From Colivivens sp963640465 (lineage in GTDB: Bacteria; Bacteroidota; Bacteroidia; Bacteroidales; Bacteroidaceae): a stretch of DNA of 64,000 nt. Below the pieces are notes generated by a model. It did no database searches, had not been told where the DNA came from, and worked only from the letters and a program-made list of their open reading frames with translations. Where the stretch lies: NCBI GenBank assembly GCA_963640465.1, contig CAVHYP010000003.1, positions 1 through 64,000 on the forward strand. Reading direction: 5' to 3'. Below are positions 1 to 7,483 of the stretch, piece after piece; the first letter of the stretch is position 1, and every line of letters begins with the position of its first letter. Position numbers and translations under genes: made by a program.

Positions 1-293
1 ATCGTGGTTGTCGGGCTGAAAGCCCAACTACACCTAGCCCAGGGCAACACCCTGGGTAACGGATACAATACCACCTACCCAGCGCCCTGTAAGGGCAGCT
101 GAATAAAGCAATGAGTATGTAGCTGCCCTTACAGGGCGCACATGAAACGCTGGAAACATATCCCCAGGGTGCCGTTCTTCCGCTATCGCTCCAGAACTCA
201 GCCCTGGGCTGATGGTAGTTGCCCCTTCAGGGCGTCATTGCGAGCTTTGCTCGAATGTCATCGTCTGCGCTCTCGGAGAGAGCTGACTCCTAA
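1..293. repeat. Direct repeat copy 1 (structured 240-bp element plus palindromic arm)
   Basis: Matches 1256-1548 at a constant offset of 1255 bp; I count 5 mismatches in the first 244 positions, with lower similarity after that until the shared GCTCTCGGAGAGAGC arm. It is cut by the window start. It contains several hairpins: CCCAGGG/CCCTGGG at about 38-56, and a perfect 19-bp inverted repeat with arms 82-100 and 121-139. No convincing coding sequence lies in it; the 77-codon frame at 142 runs through the hairpins and is judged spurious. Together with the second copy it brackets the MNT/HEPN module. Confidence 0.9.
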
Positions 294-445
294 GCGTGTG
301 TTGATTTGTGGGCTGCAAACAATACACCCTCCGCATGGCAAAAGTATTACCATCCCATTGATGTTGAAATCATAAAATCGCATAATATTTTGCTGTGTCA
401 CAAGATATTCGTAACTTTGCAGCGTGACTATAAAGATATAGCGAT
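294..445 (+). promoter_or_regulatory. Leader and promoter of the MNT/HEPN operon
   Basis: The stretch holds a Bacteroidetes-type promoter: TTTG at 389-392 and TAACTTTG at 412-419, 19 nt apart. The ATG at 446 lies about 20 nt beyond the expected start of transcription. A small palindrome, TGTGTCACA at 394-402, sits between the two promoter elements, where a repressor would block polymerase. The 43 bp at 382-424 recur with one mismatch upstream of the RHH/PIN operon (5882-5924, opposite strand). A second shared block (about 312-340, around CCCTCCGCATGG) also recurs there. The operator role is inferred. Confidence 0.75.
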
Positions 446-757
446 ATGGTAAGCAAGGATGTGAGGGACATGATCCCTAAGATACAGGAGTTCTTTCGCA
501 GCCAACCGATAAAGAAGGCTTGGCTCTTCGGCTCGTGCTCACGGGGAGAGGAGACTGCGGACAGCGATGTCGACATCCTTGTGGAGTACGACCGCCACGG
601 CGTCAGAATCTCGCTGATGAAGATGGCTGGTATCATGCTGGAACTGGAAGACATGCTTCATCGTAAGGTTGACGTGGTGGAACTTGAGCGCCTCCTCCCC
701 TTCGCACAGGAGACCGCCAATAAGGATAAGCTCTTGATATATGAGAGAAACGGTTAG
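446..757 (+). CDS. mntA: MNT-family nucleotidyltransferase antitoxin (MntA-like)
   Basis: This 103-residue protein is a minimal nucleotidyltransferase. The active-site signature GSX10DXD is intact: Gly29-Ser30, then Asp41 and Asp43, with a likely third acidic residue at Asp77 in KVDVVE. In the MntA/HepT (type VII) family the antitoxin AMPylates a tyrosine next to the catalytic histidine of the HEPN toxin and so silences it. The stop overlaps the start of the HEPN gene by 17 nt, the usual arrangement of translationally coupled pairs. Family assignment is firm; the AMPylation activity is carried over from studied relatives and is not proven here. The gene lies on a unit bounded by near-identical direct repeats. 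Confidence 0.9.
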   Translation: MVSKDVRDMIPKIQEFFRSQPIKKAWLFGSCSRGEETADSDVDILVEYDRHGVRISLMKMAGIMLELEDMLHRKVDVVELERLLPFAQETANKDKLLIYERNG

Positions 758-1082
758 GAACAACGGTCGTCTGGCACATATCCTTGATGCCATAGACGGC
801 ATTGAGGAGTATCGGGCACAATACACATTTGAGGACGTGAGCAGTAACAAGCTCATTTTCTATGGCTTTACGAAATTCGTTGAGATTATCGGTGAAGCTG
901 TGTATATGTTGTCTGACGAGTTCCGCACAGAACACAGTGATGTCAACTGGCGTCAGATAGAGCGGATGCGGCATGTCCTCGTCCACGGTTACTATACCAT
1001 AGATCCCGAGGCACTTTGGGAAACAATCGAACATGATATCCCCGAGTTGAAACTGCGGATAATGAAGTACCTGGAAGAGTAG
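741..1082 (+). CDS. hepT: HEPN-domain toxin (HepT-like, DUF86)
   Basis: A 113-residue helical protein with the HEPN RNase motif RX4HXY intact: Arg77, His82 and Tyr84 within RHVLVHGY. In HepT toxins Arg and His cleave RNA and the Tyr is the residue AMPylated by the cognate MNT antitoxin. Nothing in the protein looks truncated and both halves of the pair retain their catalytic residues, so the module is probably functional. The start overlaps the antitoxin by 17 nt. The TAG stop at 1080-1082 is followed at once by repeat sequence. Whether it acts as a stand-alone stabilisation module or in phage defence cannot be told from the sequence. Confidence 0.9.
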   Translation: MRETVRNNGRLAHILDAIDGIEEYRAQYTFEDVSSNKLIFYGFTKFVEIIGEAVYMLSDEFRTEHSDVNWRQIERMRHVLVHGYYTIDPEALWETIEHDIPELKLRIMKYLEE

Positions 1083-1255
1083 TGTAGTAAGTGATGTCGC
1101 TACCCATCCCTCTCCTAAATCCTCCCCTGAAGGGAAGGACTTACCAACCGGATGGAGCGAGCGCAAGCGAGCTAGGAGCTAGCTCTCTCCGAGAGCGTTA
1201 AAGCGAGCGCTGATTTCGTGTGCTGTAAAACATTGCGAGCTGCCGCTCGAATGTC
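1083..1255. repeat. Repeat-rich spacer: 35-bp shared block and left arm of a palindromic element
   Basis: The 35 bp at 1109-1143 (around TCCTCCCCTGAAGGGAAGG) recur exactly at 9494-9528 near ftsZ. A palindromic arm follows at 1174-1200 (GGAGCTAGC, then GCTCTC-TCC-GAGAGC), whose partner in opposite orientation is at 1521-1548 on the far side of the 240-bp element. The interior after the arm (1200-1255) matches 9592-9650. No coding sequence is supported. Confidence 0.85.
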
Positions 1256-1548
1256 ATCGTGGTTGTCGGGCTGAAAGCCCAACTACACCTAGCCCAGGGC
1301 AACACCCTGGGTAACGGATACAATACCACCTACCCAGCGCCCTGTAAGGGCAGCTGAATAAAGCAATGAGTATGTAGCTGCCCTTACAGGGCGCACATGA
1401 TACGCTGGAAACATATCCCCAGGGTGCCGTTCTTCCGCTGTCGCTCCAGAACTCTGCCCTGGGCTGATAGTAGTTGCCCCTTCGGGGCGTCATTGCGAGC
1501 CGAGGCTCGAGTGCAATCGTCTACGCTCTCGGAGAGAGCTGACTCCTA
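1256..1548. repeat. Direct repeat copy 2 (structured 240-bp element)
   Basis: Second copy of the sequence at 1-293. The perfect 19-bp inverted repeat has arms at 1337-1355 and 1376-1394. About 30 bp starting CATTGCGAGC flank the element on both sides (1231-1260 and 1494-1523, diverged), and the two halves of a GGAG..GAGAGCG palindromic element lie outside that. This fits insertion of the ~230-bp element into a smaller palindromic repeat; the uninterrupted form is seen at 9564-9677. No transposase gene is present nearby. Confidence 0.85.
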
Positions 1549-1748
1549 CATAGCGAACGAGGCAAAAAACGAGCTATCGCCGCATGGCAAAAGTATTAAC
1601 GAAGAATTAACGACCAATTAACGGTCCATTGATGTTGAAAAACAATATACACGCCGCATGGCATAACATAAAACGTATAATGCATAACATAAACATTTAT
1701 TGTATGGATATTGATGTTACAAACAACAAACAACGAAAACATAACGAT
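1549..1748 (+). promoter_or_regulatory. Leader of the Ig-like surface protein gene
   Basis: This AT-rich leader shares two stretches with the MNT/HEPN leader: CCGCATGGCAAAAGTATTA (about 1580-1598 versus 332-349) and CCATTGATGTTGAAA (about 1627-1641 versus 356-369). A second CCGCATGGCATAA and a local duplication of GCATAACATAAAAC follow. I do not see a clean TTTG/TAnnTTTG pair, so the promoter position is not called. Confidence 0.5.
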
Positions 1749-4700
1749 ATGAGAAACTATCTCACACGAATACTGTTTAGCGTGACGATGCTCATCGCCA
1801 CCACCACAGCATGGGCTCAACAAGTTCATGTTCACAATGACAATGAAGGACAGTATGTCATTAGCTACACTACCAGTGACGGCACCACCCATTTCCTTGC
1901 CATGGAAAATGACCAACTTGTGGATGCTACGTCTTTCAATCCCCAAACCTGTATTTGGGGATATTGTAGTAGTTGGAATAGATTCTTCAATGGCCAACTG
2001 TATAAAGACGAAACCTCTGCCGATTTCCCTACAAACGGTCTTGATTTTAATTTTAATGATAATGATTTGACTCTAGTAAGTACAGGTATTAACACGTGGA
2101 AAACCAATAATGGCCATGCGTATATTGACGCTATTTCTGGAAGAAGTCACGTGTATTATTTCCTTATATACAATAACGGCGCTTGGGGCGTTTCTGACGT
2201 GACGACATCGCTGACCCCAGGTGACAATGCTGCCACCATCTCCCCTATCACCATAGAGGAGCATGAGGCACAGGGACAACTCTATGTCACCTACAACGCA
2301 GACACGGATAATGGTTTTGAGAGAGAGGGTGATGCCCGTGACTATTATGTTAGTGATGCGAAATACACCCCAGCTTACAAAGCCTACACATTCAACGGCA
2401 CCACCTATTATTACCCTACGGACTTCAGCTTCAGTTCCACCGTGCCTCCCACACCACTGGGTTTGAATGATATTACAGCAGGTTCTTACAAATGGACATC
2501 GAGTCACCCCGGCAACGTGACGGTGACCCAAAGCCAGGAGTATCCAGATCAGGCAACGGCTGACTATGCAACAAAATTTGATGCAGAGACTTTCGTCACC
2601 ATCACTGTCTCCGCCACAATATCTAAGGACAAGAGCCCGTTCTTGCTGGAAAACGTCACGCTGACGGGTAGTGCCACTGCCGACCTCTTGTCGAGAGACC
2701 GCATGAACTTGATTCTCTCCGTAGGCAAGAATGAACTCTACATCGGCGAGACAACAAAGATTACTGACACGTCAGAGCACGACGGTGCGGTGAGCTACTC
2801 TGTCTCTGACACGAACATCGCCACGATTGATACTGACGGTACTTTCCATGCCGTAGGCACCAATGGCGCAGACTTCGCCACGGTGACAGTCACCGTGAGC
2901 AAGCCACTGACAGATAAATACGAGGCTGCAACGGCAAAGACCACCATCACGATAAGAAAGCATTCCACAACAATTACCCTCTCTTACGACAAGAACACCC
3001 TGACCTACGGCGATGAGGCTCCTAAGCTGACCTCGTGTGTGCTGACCGATACGTATGACAGCAGTTCGGAAACAGACAAAACGATGATTTTTACATCATC
3101 CGACAACTGTATAACGGTAGACGCCAACACCGGTGAGCTCACCGTGAACTATGCCGGCACAGCCACCATCACCGCCACCTACATTGGCGATGACACCCAC
3201 GCAGGCTCAAAGGGAACATTCACCATCACAGTGAACAAGGCGCAGACCACGCTCTCCTTCCCGCAAGGAAGTTACAACGTGCTCTACACCCAAGGCTTCT
3301 CTGACGCTCCGGCAGCCACACTCACGCCTGCCGAAGCTGGCACAGTGACCTATAGTTGCACAAGCGACCCTGATGGATTCATCACAGTGAATGCCAGCAC
3401 TGGCGCAGTGACAATCAATGGCAACGAGAGTCTTATGGAGGGTAGTGCCACCATCACTGCCACCTTTGCCGGCGACAACAAGTATGAAGCAGCCACCGCA
3501 TCGTACGAACTCGTTGTCACCACCCGACTGATTCCCAATATCGAGATCGACATGGAGAACCTGCTCTACGTGGACGGCACCAACCAGATAACTGTCGACA
3601 AGGATGGTAGCACGGGCGCACTCTCTTACAAGAGTAGCGACACGAAGATTGTAACTGTCACCACTGATGGTCTTGTGACTGCCACTGGCGAAGGTACGGC
3701 CTATGTCACCATCAGCATGGAGGGCGACAAAGACTACATGCCAATGTCTATCTCCTTCCCGGTCATCGTGCAGCGCATCCCCACACAACTCACTCTGCAC
3801 TACCAGCAGGACACCTACTATTCCGACCATGCTGATGCCATCACCCCTATAGAGTCGCTCGTGGAGACACTGCAAGGACAAGGCCTTTCGGGTCGAGCCT
3901 ATACGTTCGCCAGCAACAACCCCGCTGTGCTCACCGTCGATGCAAACACCGGACAGGTGACAATCGTGGGTGAAGGCGAGGCTGTGGTCACTGCCACCTT
4001 TGCCGGCGACCGCAAATATGCACCTTCGCAAGCCCATTTCACCATACATATCGTCAGCATCGCTGTGCCTGGCAGTTTCATCCGACTGAAGGACACCAAC
4101 GGCAACTACCTCGCTTCCGACGGAACAACTGTCTCATGCACGTCCTCCGCAGCCCATGCGTCCAGCATTATCTACTACGGCACAGACCAATCTCTCCTAT
4201 TCTATGAGTGCGGACGCTACATCAAGGACGCCTCCGCTACTCTGGCAGATGTTGTCAACAATGGCACCAGTGGCACCAAGTTCACCATCACACACACACG
4301 CGGCATCTACACCATAAGCACCGGCAACAGCAGCATGATTGCCGGTGGCAACACCGACTGGGAGGTGGAGATTGTGCACGAACTGCCTGTCACCTTCAAG
4401 GATGCCGGCTATGGCTATTCCACTCTCTACTGCCCGGTAGACCTGCAGCGCCCTGCCGGCGTCATCTGCTACTATCCCGCATCGAGAACTGCCGACGACG
4501 GTGACCCTGACTACACCATAACGCTGCGAACTATCGACCATGGCTACATCCCTGCCAACACCCCGGTGATTATGAAGACGGGCGATGTGGGCACATATTA
4601 TTTCACCATCACCAGCGGGGTGCAATCGTTGACTGATGTCGCCGACTTCATGACGGGCACCATTCCCGCCATCACCACCGCATCTGTCTATAGTGGCGAC

Positions 4701-5018
4701 CAGTGCCCTTACACCCTGCAGCCAAACAAGTCCTCATCCGTAGGCTTCTACCCGTGGCTCACCACCAAGCACAGCACCATCGACCCATTCCGCTGCTATA
4801 TCCCCGGTGACAAAGTATCAGAGACAAGTACATCACCAGCCAAAGGCTTCCGCTTCGTCTTCGAGGATGATGACGACACCACAGCCATCGAAAGCATCGT
4901 CAGCCCGTCATCTTCTTCCGGCATGATTTACAACCTCCACGGCATCGCCGTAGGCACCGACATCAATGCCCTCCCCGCCGGAATATACATACAAGGTGGG
5001 AAGAAAGTGAAGAAGTAA
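1749..5018 (+). CDS. Large secreted protein with bacterial Ig-like (BIG_2-type) domains
   Basis: The frame opens at 1629, but the ATG at 1749 starts a clean signal peptide (MRNYLTRILFSVTMLIATTTAWA, cleaved before QQ), so the start is placed there, giving 1089 residues. An N-terminal region of unknown fold is followed by about five repeats of the bacterial Ig-like type, recognised by recurring motifs such as VDANTGxVT, GTATITAT and FAGDxKY, roughly from residue 310 to 770. A C-terminal region of about 300 residues ends in a short sorting-like tail (IYNLHGIAVG..PAGIYI..GKKVKK) of the kind seen on exported Bacteroidetes proteins with type IX-like C-termini. It is probably a cell-surface or secreted adhesin-like protein; ligand unknown. 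The T/A/S-rich composition fits repeat expansion. A perfect 17-bp hairpin lies just after the stop. Confidence 0.75.
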   Translation: MRNYLTRILFSVTMLIATTTAWAQQVHVHNDNEGQYVISYTTSDGTTHFLAMENDQLVDATSFNPQTCIWGYCSSWNRFFNGQLYKDETSADFPTNGLDFNFNDNDLTLVSTGINTWKTNNGHAYIDAISGRSHVYYFLIYNNGAWGVSDVTTSLTPGDNAATISPITIEEHEAQGQLYVTYNADTDNGFEREGDARDYYVSDAKYTPAYKAYTFNGTTYYYPTDFSFSSTVPPTPLGLNDITAGSYKWTSSHPGNVTVTQSQEYPDQATADYATKFDAETFVTITVSATISKDKSPFLLENVTLTGSATADLLSRDRMNLILSVGKNELYIGETTKITDTSEHDGAVSYSVSDTNIATIDTDGTFHAVGTNGADFATVTVTVSKPLTDKYEAATAKTTITIRKHSTTITLSYDKNTLTYGDEAPKLTSCVLTDTYDSSSETDKTMIFTSSDNCITVDANTGELTVNYAGTATITATYIGDDTHAGSKGTFTITVNKAQTTLSFPQGSYNVLYTQGFSDAPAATLTPAEAGTVTYSCTSDPDGFITVNASTGAVTINGNESLMEGSATITATFAGDNKYEAATASYELVVTTRLIPNIEIDMENLLYVDGTNQITVDKDGSTGALSYKSSDTKIVTVTTDGLVTATGEGTAYVTISMEGDKDYMPMSISFPVIVQRIPTQLTLHYQQDTYYSDHADAITPIESLVETLQGQGLSGRAYTFASNNPAVLTVDANTGQVTIVGEGEAVVTATFAGDRKYAPSQAHFTIHIVSIAVPGSFIRLKDTNGNYLASDGTTVSCTSSAAHASSIIYYGTDQSLLFYECGRYIKDASATLADVVNNGTSGTKFTITHTRGIYTISTGNSSMIAGGNTDWEVEIVHELPVTFKDAGYGYSTLYCPVDLQRPAGVICYYPASRTADDGDPDYTITLRTIDHGYIPANTPVIMKTGDVGTYYFTITSGVQSLTDVADFMTGTIPAITTASVYSGDQCPYTLQPNKSSSVGFYPWLTTKHSTIDPFRCYIPGDKVSETSTSPAKGFRFVFEDDDDTTAIESIVSPSSSSGMIYNLHGIAVGTDINALPAGIYIQGGKKVKK

Positions 5019-5031
5019 AGTTTCTCACAGG

Positions 5032-5068
5032 AATAAGGGCTAGCTCTCGCAGAGAGCTAGCCCTTATT
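5032..5068. terminator. Perfect 17-bp hairpin after the Ig-like protein gene
   Basis: Arms 5032-5048 and 5052-5068 pair perfectly around a 3-nt loop (core GGGCTAGCTCTC-GCA-GAGAGCTAGCCC). It begins 13 bp after the TAA stop and is likely to end transcription, though there is no long T run after it. The core resembles the arms of the dispersed palindromic repeat family, so this terminator may derive from such a repeat. Confidence 0.65.
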
Positions 5069-5190
5069 ACGTTACGCTCGAGCGTCGATCGCCTTTGTTT
5101 GCTCGCCTTTGTTTTACAGCCCACAAATCAGCGCACGCTTAGGAGTCAGCTCTCTCCGAGAGCGTAGACGATAGCACTCGAGCGCAGTTC
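5069..5190. repeat. Palindromic repeat cluster overlapping the 3' end of the PIN gene
   Basis: Contains the interior ACAGCCCACAAATCAGCGCA and then the arm TTAGGAGTCAGC-TCTCTCCGAGAGCG at about 5139-5166. Read on the minus strand this is the same order as 266-330. The arm carries the stop codon and the last ~14 codons of the PIN toxin gene. The same arm appears at 1521-1548, 9649-9678 and 63633-63665. Confidence 0.8.
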
Positions 5191-5606
5191 GCTTTTATTG
5201 CTTCGCACATTTGCTCCGCAGACAGCAAAGGGACGTTGTTGCCCTCAAAGTCTCTTGCGTTGCGTGTCACTATATAGTCGGCATGGCAGTCTTTGGCTAC
5301 AGCGTACTGCACACCATCTTCAAAGTCTTTCCATCGTGCATCGTATGATGAATAGATGTTTTCGGATGTCACAGGGCAAACTTCCATGCAGTTGCGCAGG
5401 AAATCAATCTTTCTCCTGTATACATCTGTCGGCATCTTGCAACGCTCAATGCAGATGTAGTTGGCTGTAACGACGCTCAACGACGACACGCACAAACGGA
5501 TTTTCCCTTCCGCTGCGTATGACACAATCATAGCCGATGCTGGATAGAACGGTTGCCTTTCCAGCAGGAAATCAATCAGGATATTGGTGTCGAGGAACAG
5601 TGTCAT
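5139..5606 (-). CDS. PIN-domain toxin (VapC-like)
   Basis: A 155-residue PIN-domain protein, the ribonuclease fold of VapC toxins. The first catalytic Asp is in FLDTN (Asp6), and a later acidic cluster (EDGVQYAVAKDCHADYIVTRN..DF) supplies the remaining metal ligands and the T-R-N motif of the family. Such toxins cleave RNA with Mg2+ or Mn2+. The start overlaps the stop of the upstream antitoxin gene by 4 nt (ATGA). The last ~14 residues, ending STLSERADS, are encoded by the dispersed palindromic repeat, so the C-terminus has been replaced or extended by repeat DNA. The catalytic core is upstream of that, so activity is plausible but untested. Confidence 0.85.
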   Translation of the reverse strand: MTLFLDTNILIDFLLERQPFYPASAMIVSYAAEGKIRLCVSSLSVVTANYICIERCKMPTDVYRRKIDFLRNCMEVCPVTSENIYSSYDARWKDFEDGVQYAVAKDCHADYIVTRNARDFEGNNVPLLSAEQMCEAIKANCARVLSSTLSERADS

Positions 5607-5863
5607 AGATATTTTCCGCTTAATTCCTCTTTCATCTCCTTCTTATAGTCGTTAGATAAATCCTCAGAGCACTTGAGTCCTGCCTCCAGTGCCTTCACCT
5701 CCGGTGAAATGTAGTATTGCCGGCTCGATATCTCTTTCTTGCCGAACTGAGTTTTCAGCAGATTCATGCCAGCCTTGACAACCTCAGCTACTGTGACGTT
5801 GTTTGTCTTGGCATAGGCAACCACTGCGTCATATGTCTTGTTGTCGAGAGTTATCGTATTCAT
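5603..5863 (-). CDS. Ribbon-helix-helix-type antitoxin partner of the PIN toxin
   Basis: The open frame begins at 5911, but the ATG at 5863 is preceded by AAAGGAAAAAC, a good ribosome binding site, and the longer frame would read through the promoter. This gives 86 residues. The N-terminus (MNTITLDNKTYDAVVAYAK) has a short strand followed by helices, as in small DNA-binding antitoxins of the ribbon-helix-helix class. The C-terminal half, which would wrap the toxin, is charged. These antitoxins normally bind operators in their own promoter and neutralise the PIN toxin by direct contact. The exact family is inferred from layout and fold-like pattern, not from a strong motif. Confidence 0.75.
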   Translation of the reverse strand: MNTITLDNKTYDAVVAYAKTNNVTVAEVVKAGMNLLKTQFGKKEISSRQYYISPEVKALEAGLKCSEDLSNDYKKEMKEELSGKYL

Positions 5864-6045
5864 GACGTTTTTCCTTTCTTGCGCTGCAAAATTACGAATA
5901 TCTTGTGACACAGCAAAATATTATTGGAATTCTTCGGCGTAAAGGCTCGATTGTTGCGATATCAAAGATCGTGTAATGGGACGTTAATCTATTTTTACCA
6001 TGCGGAGGGTGTATTGTTTTGCAGCGCATCAATCCCCGCTTGACC
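5864..6045 (-). promoter_or_regulatory. Promoter/operator of the RHH/PIN operon
   Basis: On the minus strand TTTG (5914-5917) and TAATTTTG (5887-5894) are 19 nt apart. The 43 bp at 5882-5924 equal 382-424 (reverse complement) with one mismatch, including the TGTGTCACA palindrome. Further upstream (about 5995-6025) the CCCTCCGCATGG block of the MNT leader also recurs. The intervening sequence differs in length and content, so the two promoters are not simply one recent copy of a long segment. Confidence 0.8.
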
Positions 6046-7470
6046 TTAGAACGCAACGTTGAAACCGAGATTCACGCTTGCATTTGAACTAAGCGGGATA
6101 AACTCCTTGCTTGTCTTGCCAAGTATATGGTCCATTCCTATGAACACGTTGAATCCTTTCGGATGGAAATTTGCCACCCAACCGAAGCTGGCGGTATAGC
6201 TGTTGACTGCAAAGTTTACACCACCGTCAATCCACTTGAGCGGAGCCACATTGGCACTCACGCGACATTCGGTCCATGAATACTTGCCGTTGATGCGGGT
6301 GGAACTCAGCAAACCGAACTTAAGGTTACGGTAGGAAGGCAATGAATACTCACAGCCTACATTCACTGTAGCACCGATGCCTGTGCTGCGTCCTCCCTGG
6401 TCGCCCTCGTCGGAGAGATTGGCAAAGTCAGCCAACTGGTCGGAATACTTGTCGGTCTGGCTGTCGAACGCATTGGCCTTGGTATTGCCGTTTGCATCCT
6501 CATCATGTATTGCGATGTCGTGGAAGCCGTTGAATTCAAAACTGTTCTGGCGGTTCACTGCCTGCATGTTGTTTGACCAGCCGATGAATCCGAGATCAAT
6601 CAGAGCTGCGCTGACAGTGAAATCATCGTTTATCTTGTACACACCACCGAGGTCAACTGCCAGACCGAAGCCTCCGAGCCCAGCACCGTCTACGTCCACA
6701 TCGTTCACGTAGCGGTACTTGCCCTTTTCAGCCTGCTTGTAGTCCTTCTCCTCTTCTATATAGGTGAATCCCTTCATCGACACATTTGCCGTTGCGTCAC
6801 CTGAGACAATCCACTTGTCCTCGGCCGACAAGTCCGCACGCAGGTTCGACATCTGCAGGTCGGCGCGGCCAACTCCAAAGAGGAACTTCACCTTACCTCC
6901 CACACGCAGTTTCTCGTTTATGTCGCGCGAATGTCCAAATGCCAACTGTACGAACGACTGTGCATGTGCATTGACATCGCCTATGTCGTAAGTCTTGTTG
7001 CCTGTGTTACGTGCAAACTCAAACAGTTCGTATGGCAGTACCATGCCCACATTGGTACGTGCATCAAGTGAGATGGTGTTGTATCCGCCGAAACCCTTGA
7101 AACCTGCGGAAAGGATCGTGATGTCTACATCCGCATTGATTCGGTTGTTGCCCGTATTGAATCCGCTCAAGGCATCGGAAGACGACAGATACGGATTCAT
7201 GAACGTGGTTTTCTTCTTGTAGTTGTCAATGCCATACCGGGGATTGTCGAACAACACGTCGCCCAGTCCGAAATTGCCGTTCATTCTTACATTGATGTTG
7301 CCCAGTGCCGGCAACGAGATGTAGTTCTGTTCATTGCCATAGGCAGGGTTCATGTTATGTCTGAACTTATAGTCCTCAACGAAATAAGCAGAGTTAAGTC
7401 CTTGAGCCATCACCTTGCCGCATACCACAGCAAGCGACATTGTCAGTATATATCTAAAGAATAGTTTCAT
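6046..7470 (-). CDS. DUF5723-family outer-membrane beta-barrel protein
   Basis: A 474-residue protein with a signal peptide (MKLFFRYILTMSLAVVCGKVMA, cleaved before QG). The remainder alternates hydrophobic and polar residues with many Gly, Asn and aromatic residues and ends in the hydrophobic strand VNLGFNVAF, as expected for an outer-membrane barrel. The early motif NPAYGNEQNYISLPALGNINV is typical of DUF5723 proteins from Bacteroidales. Function is not known. It follows the lipoprotein gene by 13 nt and is surely co-transcribed with it, so the two probably act together in the outer membrane. The stop lies close to the RHH/PIN promoter region; I see no clear terminator between them. Confidence 0.75.
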   Translation of the reverse strand: MKLFFRYILTMSLAVVCGKVMAQGLNSAYFVEDYKFRHNMNPAYGNEQNYISLPALGNINVRMNGNFGLGDVLFDNPRYGIDNYKKKTTFMNPYLSSSDALSGFNTGNNRINADVDITILSAGFKGFGGYNTISLDARTNVGMVLPYELFEFARNTGNKTYDIGDVNAHAQSFVQLAFGHSRDINEKLRVGGKVKFLFGVGRADLQMSNLRADLSAEDKWIVSGDATANVSMKGFTYIEEEKDYKQAEKGKYRYVNDVDVDGAGLGGFGLAVDLGGVYKINDDFTVSAALIDLGFIGWSNNMQAVNRQNSFEFNGFHDIAIHDEDANGNTKANAFDSQTDKYSDQLADFANLSDEGDQGGRSTGIGATVNVGCEYSLPSYRNLKFGLLSSTRINGKYSWTECRVSANVAPLKWIDGGVNFAVNSYTASFGWVANFHPKGFNVFIGMDHILGKTSKEFIPLSSNASVNLGFNVAF

Positions 7471-7483
7471 AGCTTGGTTGGTT

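Noticed and set aside
142..375. 77-codon plus-strand frame in the first direct repeat
   Set aside because: It runs through hairpin repeats, the equivalent frame in the second copy (1397-1621) has a different end, and no ribosome binding site or motif is present.
633..1166. 177-codon minus-strand frame opposite the HEPN gene
   Set aside because: It lies antisense to an intact HEPN gene with all catalytic residues and continues into repeat sequence.
1..1548. Insertion sequence or composite transposon
   Set aside because: Direct repeats are present but no transposase, integrase or recombinase is encoded between or near them.
3207..4049. 280-codon minus frame inside the Ig-like gene
   Set aside because: Antisense shadow produced by the biased Thr/Ala/Ser codons of the Ig-like repeats; no start signal or motif.
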